Shown piece by piece: positions 7,956 through 16,338 of a stretch of 21,177 nucleotides of DNA (positions are counted from its first letter, which is position 1; the number at the start of each line of letters is the position of its first letter). The stretch covers positions 1 through 21,177 of IMG/VR virus record IMGVR_UViG_3300044630_006926; one strand, 5' to 3'. The DNA comes from a virus. The notes beneath the pieces were generated by a model. That model searched no databases. It saw only the letters and a program-made list of their open reading frames with translations, and was not told the origin of the DNA. A program made the position numbers and the translations under genes.

Positions 7956-8338
7956 TCTGTTGGGTCCTTTGTCGAGTGCACGATACGGTATGGATTCCAC
8001 CCACGAAGTCGCCCTCCGCAGCCGCAGCTGGCTTCATCGTGTGAGAAAACTATGGATTTCCCGCTGAGCGTGCGAACACGGGAAATGTCTTTTTTATTCT
8101 TACTTAAGACTATATCTTCTGAGTTGTACTTTTCTTGAAAGATCAAAACTGGCCCGGTAAATGACTCCGCGGCGATCATTACAACCTCGTCTGTGATGAC
8201 AACTCTTACGTCATTAACTCGGCGGGAATCGCGGATTTCTGTCATAAGATGCATTGTCGAGAACTCATATGTATCAAAGTCTCGTTTGGGAGGAGTTACT
8301 AACGCTTTCGCGGGGTAAACATCATAAAGTATTTTCAT
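7952..8338 (-). CDS. Hypothetical 128-residue phage protein
   Basis: Start set at ATG 8338 because AGGAAGA lies just upstream and the previous gene stops two bases away; the longer version would overlap that gene. The protein begins MKILYDVYPAKALV and has a strand-rich middle (VRVVITDEVVMIAA, PVLIFQ). Near the end CGCGGRLRGWNPYRIV has two cysteines and a glycine-rich turn. The family is not recognised. It overlaps the DUF1360 gene by 4 bases (ATGA), so both are translationally coupled in the portal-side operon. Confidence 0.7.
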   Translation of the reverse strand: MKILYDVYPAKALVTPPKRDFDTYEFSTMHLMTEIRDSRRVNDVRVVITDEVVMIAAESFTGPVLIFQEKYNSEDIVLSKNKKDISRVRTLSGKSIVFSHDEASCGCGGRLRGWNPYRIVHSTKDPTE

Positions 8339-8340
8339 TG

Positions 8341-8895
8341 CTATCTTCCTAGTCTTCGTGCCATTGCGCGATATGTTACTCCTGCGGCAAGCGATAACTC
8401 GCGAACAGATGCACCTGAATAATAAAGGCTTTTGCAAACATCAGTTAGTTCTCTGTTTGCTCGAGTATATGTGTTATTCGCTCCTGTGCGCGCTCTGTGC
8501 CTTCGGGCAAGCGGCGCAAGACGGGCAATTTTCTTTTTTTGCGCGGGCGAAATCTTTGGCTGCGTTGGGTCGTATACTCGGCGACGAATTTTTACTTTGG
8601 GCGCGGAGGCAGAAATGCTACTTTTTTCGCGGGCAGGTATTTGTTTATTTGAAGACGAAGAGGGAGAAGAGAAAGAAGGAGAGGGAGGTAAAGGAGGGTG
8701 AGTGTGTGAGGTGCGGGGGCTTTTTGAGATGGACCAGGCGCGAATGCTGGAGCGAGACTTAGGTGGGTCAAACGCTTCTGCGATTGCTGCAAGGGACCAG
8801 CCGTCTGTTGCTAGATCACGAACACGGTCACGAATAAGATGCTGCGGCAAAGAGTTGAGATACGCGCTTTCGTACTCGGGTAACCTTTGCTTCAT
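8341..8895 (-). CDS. Double helix-turn-helix DNA-binding protein
   Basis: 184 residues. An N-terminal HTH-like segment spans about 22-57 (RDRVRDLATDGWSLAAIAEAF). A Pro/Ser-rich disordered linker follows at 62-90, then a basic segment (KIRRR, KKKIARLAPLARRHRAR), then a C-terminal HTH at 148-184 (SLYYSGASVRELSLAAGVTY). The second HTH closely resembles the HTH of the 106-residue protein at 18325-18645. Possible roles are a small terminase subunit, since no other candidate is visible, or a transcription regulator; the sequence alone does not decide. A -10 box TACAAT ends 6 bases before ATG, so the mRNA is probably leaderless. Confidence 0.75.
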   Translation of the reverse strand: MKQRLPEYESAYLNSLPQHLIRDRVRDLATDGWSLAAIAEAFDPPKSRSSIRAWSISKSPRTSHTHPPLPPSPSFSSPSSSSNKQIPAREKSSISASAPKVKIRRRVYDPTQPKISPAQKKKIARLAPLARRHRARTGANNTYTRANRELTDVCKSLYYSGASVRELSLAAGVTYRAMARRLGR

Positions 8896-8901
8896 ACTTA
8901 T

Positions 8902-8910
8902 ATTGTATCA
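8902..8910 (-). promoter_or_regulatory. Extended -10 promoter, leaderless, for the double-HTH gene
   Basis: On the minus strand TGA-TACAAT lies exactly 6 bases before ATG 8895, placing the likely transcription start at the A of the start codon. No clear -35 box or ribosome binding site is present. Confidence 0.55.
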
Positions 8911-8945
8911 TTGTACAAAGGATATTAGCGTACTTGTGCTTTGTT

Positions 8946-11385
<2,440 letters not shown>

Positions 11386-11421
11386 AGCAGTGCACCTTTA
11401 CGTTGCTCACTTTACATTGCA

Positions 11422-11430
11422 ATCATAACA
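11422..11430 (-). promoter_or_regulatory. Extended -10 promoter of the fibre operon
   Basis: Minus strand TGT-TATGAT, predicted start near 11415, giving a leader of about 30 bases with AAAGGTG before ATG 11385. No obvious -35 box. Confidence 0.45.
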
Positions 11431-11436
11431 AAGATC

Positions 11437-11466
11437 TTCGACTACGATTTCTTCTTTTCATACAAT
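11437..11466 (+). promoter_or_regulatory. Candidate plus-strand promoter of the mini-unit
   Basis: TTCGAC, 18-base spacer, TACAAT. The -35 match is weak and the -10 is good. It is supported mainly by the plus-strand terminator 175 bases downstream, which needs an upstream transcript. Confidence 0.35.
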
Positions 11467-11536
11467 ACCGACGCGCGAAAAAATGCACTTTGAATAGGAG
11501 GCGCTTCTTCTACGCGGGCGCGGAGCGCCTACGCAG

Positions 11537-11629
11537 ATGAAGATGAGCGCGCAGAAGAAGAGGAGGCCTTTGTACAAACTGGAGAAGTTGTACATTAAGG
11601 TAAAGTGGTTTTGGCGTGTGAGAAGGTAG
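11537..11629 (+). CDS. Candidate 30-residue highly basic micropeptide
   Basis: ATG 11537 opens MKMSAQKKRRPLYKLEK and ends WFWRVRR before TAG 11627-11629, twelve bases upstream of a plus-strand terminator. About a third of the residues are Lys or Arg, with a Trp-Phe-Trp cluster, as in nucleic-acid-binding or membrane-active peptides. GGAG lies 11 bases before the ATG and partly inside a hairpin. No family is recognised and the ORF could be chance. The case rests on its fit between promoter and terminator. Confidence 0.3.
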   Translation: MKMSAQKKRRPLYKLEKLYIKVKWFWRVRR

Positions 11630-11640
11630 ACGTATATTCT

Positions 11641-11673
11641 GGAGCACTTCAAAAGTGTCTCCAACCTTTTTTT
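11641..11673 (+). terminator. Plus-strand intrinsic terminator
   Basis: GGAGCACTT pairs with AAGTG-T-CTCC (9 bp, one bulged T, 3-base loop). Four bases later comes TTTTTTT. This is one of the clearest terminators in the window and it points away from the flanking minus-strand operons. Confidence 0.7.
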
Positions 11674-11675
11674 CT

Positions 11676-11951
11676 ATGCGGCACCGGCAGAAACTGTGAG
11701 CCGTAGCGTAGCTCGCTGTGAGAGCGTGTGTGTGCCTGTGTGAGTGTGCGAAAATGCATGAGTGATTGAGACTACATGAGCTTGAGAAATGTATAGGTAA
11801 TAGCCTAGGTACAGAACATACTTGAGCATGTGTAATGCTAGTGGCGTTTACTGAGCAAGGCCTCTAGGCTCACGAGCTTGAGCAGACAGTGGCCTAGGGA
11901 AAAAGTTAGAAAAAACTTTGCACAATGGCGAGCTTTTCCTTGAGCATGTGT
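11676..11951. repeat. Noncoding stretch with CTTGAG and CCTAGG repeats
   Basis: About 280 bases without a convincing gene. CTTGAG occurs at 11781, 11821, 11877 and 11939. The 13-mer CTTGAGCATGTGT is exact at 11821-11833 and 11939-11951, and GAGCTTGAG is at 11778 and 11874. CCTAGG is at 11804, 11893 and, inside the next gene, 12021. A GT-rich run lies near 11725. The cluster ends on the -10 box of the plus-strand gene, so operator sites or a replication-related element are possible. Confidence 0.5.
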
Positions 11952-11957
11952 TATAAT
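11949..11957 (+). promoter_or_regulatory. Extended -10 promoter for the plus-strand 75-residue gene
   Basis: TGT-TATAAT, a perfect extended -10, with no -35 at normal spacing. Predicted start about 11964, giving a 40-base leader with AAAGGA eight bases before ATG 12004. Confidence 0.6.
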
Positions 11958-12003
11958 AGAATTATCAGGTACAACAAGCCTGGTAGACGAAAGGACAAAG
12001 AAA

Positions 12004-12231
12004 ATGATGCTTGCAGTTAGCCTAGGAATAAAGGTGGCCAAGTCGAAGACAGGTCGCAAGGTTGCAAAGGTTGCAGCGAAGAAAATTGCAGAGAATGTCG
12101 ATGTTGCGATTAGTGGTCGCGGCTTGGATGTGACAGTCGCTGGCAAAGAGTTTCGCGTTGACCGCACAACCTTTACCCGCACGACCAACGACGCTGTGCC
12201 TACCGCATACGACATCGAAGAATACTACTGA
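12004..12231 (+). CDS. Small basic hypothetical protein, only clear plus-strand gene
   Basis: 75 residues from ATG 12004 (a second ATG follows at once), preceded by AAAGGA and an extended -10 promoter. The N-terminal half is Lys/Ala/Val-rich and helical (IKVAKSKTGRKVAKVAAKKI). The second half looks like short strands (VDVAISGRGLDVTVAGKEF, RVDRTTFTR) with an acidic tail, YDIEEYY. The basic amphipathic start suggests nucleic-acid or membrane contact, but no family is recognised. It is oriented against all neighbours and has its own promoter, a moron-like arrangement. A structured GNRA hairpin follows its stop. Confidence 0.7.
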   Translation: MMLAVSLGIKVAKSKTGRKVAKVAAKKIAENVDVAISGRGLDVTVAGKEFRVDRTTFTRTTNDAVPTAYDIEEYY

Positions 12232-12232
12232 C

Positions 12233-12282
12233 CGCCTGCCTGCTGGGCCTACCCGCAAGGGATGGCTTGGCAGGCTTAGGCG
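12233..12282 (+). other. Structured 3' region with GNRA-capped hairpin
   Basis: GCCTGCC (12234-12240) pairs with GGCAGGC downstream. Inside it CCC-GCAA-GGG forms a GNRA tetraloop hairpin extended by GCC/GGC across a 2x2 internal loop. Outer CGCCT/AGGCG could pair alternatively. No T-run follows. It may stabilise the 3' end of the 75-residue gene mRNA. Confidence 0.45.
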
Positions 12283-12300
12283 TGTCCTGGCCAAATAGAA

Positions 12301-12329
12301 AAGACCTCCAGGAATAACCTGAAGGCCTT
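12301..12329 (-). terminator. Intrinsic terminator after the peptidoglycan-binding gene
   Basis: Arms AAGACCTCCAGG and CCTGAAGGCCTT pair over 12 positions with two mismatches around loop AATAA. On the minus strand the hairpin is followed by TTTTCTATTT, as expected for a Rho-independent terminator. It separates the terminase block from the plus-strand island and may also stop plus-strand readthrough. Confidence 0.65.
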
Positions 12330-12338
12330 GATCTATGA

Positions 12339-12365
12339 CCGCAATGGGTCCGCAATGAGTCCGCT
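12339..12365. repeat. 11-bp tandem repeat
   Basis: CCGCAATGGGT followed by CCGCAATGAGT and a partial third unit (CCGCT), one mismatch between the full units. It lies between the terminator and the stop of the peptidoglycan-binding gene. Function unknown. Confidence 0.6.
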
Positions 12366-12833
12366 CTAGTCGATGACTACCGTAACGTTGTGGTCACCCG
12401 CAAACAGCTCTTGGAACGTGTCGGCATCAATAAGGCCGTCACCTTCAAGACCATTGTCAGCCTGGAACTGAGATACAGCCAGCTTGGTCATATCGCCATA
12501 CCAGCCATCCTTGTCAGCGTCGGCTACCTTGTACCCAAGCTCAACGAGACGACGTTGTACATGGTGTACAGTCAGTGACTTGCGTGCAAATGAGTTCTTG
12601 TAAATACACTTGCTCAATAACACCGCGTCAGTCAACTCACCGCTGACCACCGCGTTGGTTGCTGCAGGCACATGAGTCTTTGGCTCTGCCTCTGTAGCCT
12701 TTGCAGTTTCTGAGGCGTCTACCTTTTCTTCTTCTGGCTTTACTGTTTGCTCTTTGAGAGGTTTTGGTTTTTCAACATCTGCCAAAACTTCTTCAGCTTC
12801 AGTTGTTGATTCCTGGGAGTTGTTATTGTCCAT
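12366..12833 (-). CDS. Peptidoglycan-binding-domain protein
   Basis: 155 residues. Residues 1-60 are acidic, Glu/Ala/Lys/Pro-rich and probably disordered. Residues about 84-145 form a PG_binding_1-like domain: SLTVHHVQRRLVELGY, DGWYGDMTKLAVSQFQ, DGLIDADTFQELF. This fold binds peptidoglycan in lysins and cell-wall proteins. There is no catalytic domain, so it is not a complete endolysin. It may be a virion or lysis accessory protein. It lies 18 bases downstream of the terminase stop, but has its own TATAAT 7 bases before ATG, which suggests a leaderless transcript. A terminator follows. Confidence 0.85.
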   Translation of the reverse strand: MDNNNSQESTTEAEEVLADVEKPKPLKEQTVKPEEEKVDASETAKATEAEPKTHVPAATNAVVSGELTDAVLLSKCIYKNSFARKSLTVHHVQRRLVELGYKVADADKDGWYGDMTKLAVSQFQADNGLEGDGLIDADTFQELFAGDHNVTVVID

Positions 12834-12840
12834 GCCTGTA

Positions 12841-12846
12841 ATTATA
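12841..12846 (-). promoter_or_regulatory. -10 box for a leaderless peptidoglycan-binding mRNA
   Basis: Minus strand TATAAT, then 7 bases (TACAGGC), then ATG 12833, placing the transcription start at or next to the start codon. No recognisable -35 box. A small GCCTA/TAGGC hairpin overlaps the terminase stop just upstream. Confidence 0.5.
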
Positions 12847-12851
12847 CACGC

Positions 12852-14273
12852 CTAGCGCTTAGGCATGAACACTCTTCCTCCACCGCTATTGCCATTACCG
12901 TTACGGAACGCTGGCATACGCCTAGCCGCAGGTGATTTGGCAGTAATCTTACCGCCCAAAAACCCTTGAGGTGGTTTGATCATTAGCGCTGTTAGTGCAT
13001 GCACCAATGCATCTACGCGGTCAGGTGATTTGCCTTCACCTGGAATCCAAGCGCACATTTGTGATTCAAGGTCCGCAAGGTATCCAACATGATGAATACG
13101 GTCTTGTTCGTATGCAAGCGTGATAGGCTCTGCGCGAAGTGCCTTGCCATATTTTGAATGCACTTCAAAAACTTTTACCGCAGGGTCAATTGCATTGATT
13201 GCATTCCGCACAAGCGCACCGCCTTGGTTTACTTCCGCTACAACTGGGCATGACCACTTGCGCGCCATTTCAACAACCTTGTTCGCCCAGGTTTCGGGTG
13301 AGCCATGTATTGTTGCATCCTCGAGTACCCATGCTTGACGTTTGTAAAGGTCACGGTCGCCAGTTGATGCGCAAACAACGATACCGCATTCGTCTCTTGG
13401 ATTTTCAGCTACAGATGGGTCAACGCCAATCACGCGCAAAGGCGTACCAATTGGGTACGCTGTTTGACGAGACCTTTCAATCATTTCAATTGTCCAAAGA
13501 GCGCCTTCAATATCGTCAAGCATTTCACCGTAAAGTTCTTGAGCCGCGAGACGTGTTCCTTCGTACACTCCAACAATTGTGTTCAAATAAGCGCTAGATA
13601 GGTTACCCGCATTGTCAAGCGTTGATCCACGCGACACTACAACGCGGCCAGGGTACTGATCAGACTCTTTAAGCAGTGAATACAGTAGCGGCACACGCTT
13701 GGGCGTTGTTGTAACCATGATCTGTGGATTAGCGCCAAGACGAGTACCTACGCGAAGGTTGTCAAACGCAGTCATACCTGCCGCATCTGGTGTCTGCCTC
13801 CAAGCCGCTACTTCGTCGCCCCAAGCATGCGTGAATTGAGGACCGCGAAGTGAGTCAGGTTCGTCTGCCGTAAAACAAGTTGCCGTATTTCCGTTAGGCC
13901 AAGTTAGTCGACGTTTTGACGGTTCATACAACGGTTTTTCACTAGGAGGCGAAACGTTGATGATTCCGGATTCACCTTCAACGATAACGTCACGAACGTC
14001 AGCTGCAGTACGTGCAACGAGCGCAAAACGTCGTTGACCTGTTGTTGTGTACTTGGCTTGTTCGCGTACCCATTCCGCTGCCGTGCGCGTCTTGCCGGCG
14101 CCGCGACCCGCAAGGAATAACCAGATTGCCCAATCGCCTTCTGGTGTTTGTTGCTCTGGTCTGCCCCAGGCTTTCCAATCCCAGACAAGCGATTCCATGT
14201 CAACGCCTTCAAGAGCCGCATTGCGCTCTTGTTCTGACAGTTTTGCAAGCTGCTCCATTAGGCTCATACCCAT
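12852..14273 (-). CDS. terL: Terminase large subunit (Terminase_6 type)
   Basis: 473 residues, normal length. TerL is the ATPase that pumps DNA through the portal and the nuclease that cuts the packaged DNA. Walker A AGRGAGKT is at 55-62 and Walker B THAWGDE ends at D153-E154; the coupling motif MVTTTPK is at 186-192. The C-terminal RNase H-like nuclease shows GVDPS (D285), VAEVNQGG (E348) and PDRVDALVHA (D418/D421). The C-terminus is Gly/Asn-rich and basic. Start ATG 14273 is supported by an extended -10 box, TGT-TATAAT, ending 6 bases upstream, implying leaderless mRNA. No small terminase gene lies directly beside it. Confidence 0.95.
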   Translation of the reverse strand: MGMSLMEQLAKLSEQERNAALEGVDMESLVWDWKAWGRPEQQTPEGDWAIWLFLAGRGAGKTRTAAEWVREQAKYTTTGQRRFALVARTAADVRDVIVEGESGIINVSPPSEKPLYEPSKRRLTWPNGNTATCFTADEPDSLRGPQFTHAWGDEVAAWRQTPDAAGMTAFDNLRVGTRLGANPQIMVTTTPKRVPLLYSLLKESDQYPGRVVVSRGSTLDNAGNLSSAYLNTIVGVYEGTRLAAQELYGEMLDDIEGALWTIEMIERSRQTAYPIGTPLRVIGVDPSVAENPRDECGIVVCASTGDRDLYKRQAWVLEDATIHGSPETWANKVVEMARKWSCPVVAEVNQGGALVRNAINAIDPAVKVFEVHSKYGKALRAEPITLAYEQDRIHHVGYLADLESQMCAWIPGEGKSPDRVDALVHALTALMIKPPQGFLGGKITAKSPAARRMPAFRNGNGNSGGGRVFMPKR

Positions 14274-14279
14274 GAAGCA

Positions 14280-14288
14280 ATTATAACA
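14280..14288 (-). promoter_or_regulatory. Extended -10 promoter, leaderless, for the terminase gene
   Basis: Minus strand TGT-TATAAT, a perfect extended -10, then TGCTTC and ATG. The 6-base distance puts the transcription start on the A of the start codon. There is no ribosome binding site. Confidence 0.65.
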
Positions 14289-14314
14289 CTACGCTGGTGT
14301 ATTCGCCTGTAGAA

Positions 14315-14881
14315 CTATAGACCAAACTTTTTACGACACTCTGGCCCTAGCTGAAGTTCACGAGAACGAGCGTCCGTAAGCTCTGCCCCACACGAACCGC
14401 AGCATGAGTAGTGCTCTCCAAAAAGTCGCGCATGCTTGTACGGATCTTTTGCAATAATCTTAAATAGAAACTCTACTTCGTCAGCTTTTAGTTTTACACG
14501 AGTGAAGCCGCCAGGCGCACCGTGTAAACGGCGAACATAGCGAACACCGTTGAACTCTTTTAGCTCTAGAAAAATGATATCTGTGGAAAACGAGTCTTCG
14601 TAGTCTGAAAGCATGAGTTCTTCGCTCGAGACGGCGTATTTTGACTTTGGTATGTCCGCAAGGAGCTTTTGCAGAGGCGAAACCGTAGTGGCGGTTTTAT
14701 TACGCGGCGCATTGACCAAAACGTCGATAGCCGCACTGGCTTGTGCCTTTGTCAATCTGTCTTTCATAATCAGATCGCTATGAATTTCACGAAACTCTGC
14801 TTCGCAAACGCGAGTCGCGAACAGATCAACCAAAAAGTCAATTTGCTTTTGGCTGGCTGGTATAAATGTTGATGATGTCAT
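14315..14881 (-). CDS. DUF6011-like zinc-binding protein
   Basis: 188 residues from ATG 14881, chosen because GGAAGGAC precedes it; the longer frame has no such site. The N-terminal SQKQIDFLVDLF motif is common in phage proteins of this kind. The C-terminus has CCGSCGAELTDARSRELQ and then GPECRKKFG: Cys161-x2-Cys164 and Cys182 with a further cysteine at 160. This resembles the short zinc-binding DUF6011 domain (CxxCgrxLtdxxS...GPeC), cited from memory. The function is unknown; a nucleic-acid role is possible. It lies just upstream of the terminase gene in the direction of transcription but is separated by the terminase promoter. Confidence 0.78.
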   Translation of the reverse strand: MTSSTFIPASQKQIDFLVDLFATRVCEAEFREIHSDLIMKDRLTKAQASAAIDVLVNAPRNKTATTVSPLQKLLADIPKSKYAVSSEELMLSDYEDSFSTDIIFLELKEFNGVRYVRRLHGAPGGFTRVKLKADEVEFLFKIIAKDPYKHARLFGEHYSCCGSCGAELTDARSRELQLGPECRKKFGL

Positions 14882-14932
14882 AATGTCCTTCCGTAGTAGC
14901 AAACTCAAGTTGGGAAAGTGGTAGTGCTGAGT

Positions 14933-14980
14933 GAGTAACTCTGACACCGCTCAGCGCGATGAGGTTTTGCGGTGTTACTC
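14933..14980. repeat. Long inverted repeat between two small genes
   Basis: GAGTAAC and GTTACTC form an outer 7-bp stem, and ACCGC/GCGGT continue it past a 6-base bulge around an 18-base loop; alternatively ACACCGC/GCGGTGT pair as 7 bp. It lies after the stop of the 69-residue gene and before the DUF6011-like gene. There is no T-run, so it is more likely a processing or attenuation structure than a terminator. Confidence 0.5.
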
Positions 14981-14992
14981 AACCGCTACACA

Positions 14993-15202
14993 TTAGAACT
15001 CTACTGGAGAGTCGGCTGCTGGTAGACCCCAGACTTGGCGCCACATGCTTGCAATAGCGTGAGCGTGTGATTCAGATGTCGTCGGCATCTCGAAGATGTG
15101 TGAGTCTGACGAGTCACCAGTTGGCGATGCCACCCAGATTTGTACAGTGCTTTCGAGTGTGAGAACCGCAACTACGGTGCCCTTTGTTGTAATCGTTTCC
15201 AC
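14993..15202 (-). CDS. Small hypothetical protein, paralogue of the 76-residue protein at 20345-20575
   Basis: 69 residues from GTG 15202, chosen because AAAGGAC lies just upstream. The longer ATG frame would start inside the promoter -10 box, which is untenable. The core VVAVLTLESTVQIWVAS, then TTSESHAHAIASMWRQVWGL, aligns with the 76-residue protein (IAITTDNSSLVFWFFA, VSEDHAEELAVLCHRAFGL). Both seem to be a few beta strands followed by a helix. No known family is recognised. It is transcribed from a copy of the 19-base promoter motif, with a palindrome in the 5' leader. Confidence 0.7.
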   Translation of the reverse strand: METITTKGTVVAVLTLESTVQIWVASPTGDSSDSHIFEMPTTSESHAHAIASMWRQVWGLPAADSPVEF

Positions 15203-15220
15203 GATTGTCCTTTCGTCATT

Positions 15221-15237
15221 CCAGCCACGGTGGCTGG
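15221..15237. promoter_or_regulatory. Perfect 17-base palindrome in the 5' leader
   Basis: CCAGCCACNGTGGCTGG (8-base arms, one central base) lies between the -10 box and the ribosome binding site of the 69-residue gene, starting about 2 bases after the predicted transcription start. It could be a protein operator or a 5'-end RNA hairpin (6-bp stem, 5-base loop). Confidence 0.5.
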
Positions 15238-15245
15238 TAAGTATC

Positions 15246-15264
15246 ATTATAACAACTTTAGTTT
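15246..15264 (-). promoter_or_regulatory. Repeated phage promoter motif, copy 1
   Basis: Minus strand AAACTAAAGTTGTTATAAT, identical to the copies at 20328 and 20873. It contains the extended -10 TGT-TATAAT and starts directly after the stop codon of the 138-residue gene. It drives the 69-residue gene. Confidence 0.75.
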
Positions 15265-15681
15265 TTACGAAAGCTTCCAGATTTCCTCGAGCATTGTAAT
15301 GTTCGGGTCGATATCAACTTCGTCGGCGCTGACCACACCTTGGTTAATCGCCTGAACTACCAAATGATCTATCATTGCAACCGCAATATCCCGACGATGT
15401 TTCCACTGCGCCGCTTCTTCTGGAGTCATTGCGTACGTTTCTCGGTCCATTGAAACATACTCGCCGATTTCGCAAAAACGAAGAATGTCATCAAACGGCA
15501 TTCCAGCTGCCGCAATCATTTTTTGCATGACCTCGTGTCGGTCATCTTGATCGACGTCGTCTTCTTGCTCTGCAAGCCGGCTCAACTCGCTAATGACGAT
15601 GTCATTCATAACGTCTACGAGGCGCACGCACTCGTTCGGTGTCATATTGTACCGATCAAACGGTTCTGAATGCTCAGTCAT
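15265..15681 (-). CDS. Hypothetical acidic helical protein
   Basis: 138 residues, preceded by GAGG eight bases before ATG. The composition is strongly acidic and the predicted structure all-helical: VRLVDVMNDIVISELSRLAEQ, then a D/E-rich turn (EDDVDQDD), MPFDDILRFCEIGEYVSM, MTPEEAAQWKHRRDIAVAMI. No family is recognised. It is the last gene of the run of small genes starting at the 18127 promoter; a new promoter begins right at its stop. Confidence 0.75.
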   Translation of the reverse strand: MTEHSEPFDRYNMTPNECVRLVDVMNDIVISELSRLAEQEDDVDQDDRHEVMQKMIAAAGMPFDDILRFCEIGEYVSMDRETYAMTPEEAAQWKHRRDIAVAMIDHLVVQAINQGVVSADEVDIDPNITMLEEIWKLS

Positions 15682-15723
15682 TTAGCGCCTCATTTCTTTT
15701 GCAACCTGTGCTGGTATTTTACT

Positions 15724-15885
15724 CTACTCTGAAGCCCGCACAAACCAATGGTCACTCTGTGTCTGCGCTTCGCGTAGTTTTTCTCTGAGAGAAAGTATTT
15801 CGTCAGCGGCTTCTTTTAGTTCTTCTCTTGTGCCAGTACGCATGTCCGCATGTGCGTCTAACAGTCTTTGCACGATGTCAGTCAT
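15724..15885 (-). CDS. Coiled-coil miniprotein, 53 residues
   Basis: Begins MTDIVQRLLDAHADMR and continues with a heptad-like helix (EELKEAADEILSLREKLREA), ending DHWFVRASE. GAGGA lies 9 bases upstream. It overlaps the stop of the preceding 56-residue gene by 8 bases in another frame, which supports coupled translation. The long amphipathic helix suggests dimerisation. No family is recognised. Confidence 0.7.
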   Translation of the reverse strand: MTDIVQRLLDAHADMRTGTREELKEAADEILSLREKLREAQTQSDHWFVRASE

Positions 15886-16048
15886 TTGCGGCGTCCTCAT
15901 AGTCTCGCACTGACGTAGATACGCCTGCGCCTAGATAGTAGTACTCGTATAAGCCTTTTGCAATAGCCTGCCACTTTTCTGCTTTTTCTTCCGCTTTTTG
16001 AAGCCGAACTTCAAGTTCGTCTACCGTAAGCTCGTAAGCGACTTCCAC
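15878..16048 (-). CDS. Coiled-coil miniprotein, 56 residues
   Basis: GTG start at 16048, with AAAGGCG six bases upstream. It reads VEVAYELTVDELEVRLQKAE, continues helical with Lys/Glu repeats and a YEYYYLG patch, and ends in an acidic tail. No family is recognised. It overlaps the next gene by 8 bases and follows the 82-residue gene by 41 bases. Together with the following gene it forms a pair of short coiled coils that could interact (inference). Confidence 0.65.
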   Translation of the reverse strand: MEVAYELTVDELEVRLQKAEEKAEKWQAIAKGLYEYYYLGAGVSTSVRDYEDAAND

Positions 16049-16089
16049 TGTGTGCGCCTTTCGTTTTCGTATGACGAACCGTATTTCGT

Positions 16090-16338
16090 CTACTCAACGA
16101 TTTTATACAAAGGCTCCCAGAATTTGGCTGGTTCTGATGCAGGATTTATCAACGGCATCGCATTGCCGTCAATGCCGGCGTCAGCCGCAATGGTTGCAAG
16201 CCACATGCGCAAATCTTCATAATCTTCAAATGGCCCAAATGTAAACGTGCCCGCATCTGTCCTTTGAATAAATATCCAGCCGGCAATTCGTTGCGTGTCA
16301 ACGTGCAACTGTGCTGTTGCTTTTGTTTTAGTTGTCAT
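16090..16338 (-). CDS. Hypothetical 82-residue protein
   Basis: ATG 16338 with AGAGGT upstream; it overlaps the end of the 51-residue gene by 11 bases. It reads as beta strands (IAGWIFIQR, GTFTFGPFEDYED) followed by a helix (LRMWLATIAADAGIDG) and a Pro-rich end. The strand-strand-helix order is like the 69/76-residue paralogues, but similarity is too weak to claim homology. Function unknown. Confidence 0.72.
   Translation of the reverse strand: MTTKTKATAQLHVDTQRIAGWIFIQRTDAGTFTFGPFEDYEDLRMWLATIAADAGIDGNAMPLINPASEPAKFWEPLYKIVE

Larger units (their letters stand above)
11473..11673 (+). ncRNA. Candidate short plus-strand transcript with 5' hairpin and terminator
   Basis: The stretch between a possible promoter and a good intrinsic terminator. 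It contains an AGGCGCT/AGCGCCT stem (11499-11505 with 11524-11530) and a 30-codon ORF. It may be a small RNA, a leader, or the mRNA of a basic micropeptide. It is transcribed opposite to all flanking genes. Confidence 0.35.

Noticed and set aside
8341-8895. Firm call of the double-HTH protein as small terminase
   Set aside because: It is the only DNA-binding candidate in the structural half but lies 4 kb from the large subunit and lacks a recognisable TerS oligomerisation domain.
11458-11664. 68-codon minus-strand ORF in the noncoding island
   Set aside because: Starts at TTG without a ribosome binding site, overlaps the plus-strand terminator and micro-ORF, and its protein has no coherent pattern.
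12366-12833. Endolysin
   Set aside because: Only a peptidoglycan-binding domain and a disordered acidic region are present; no hydrolase domain is visible.
15203-15247. N-terminal extension of the 69-residue protein to ATG 15247
   Set aside because: This start overlaps the -10 box of the 19-base promoter and a palindrome; GTG 15202 has a proper ribosome binding site.
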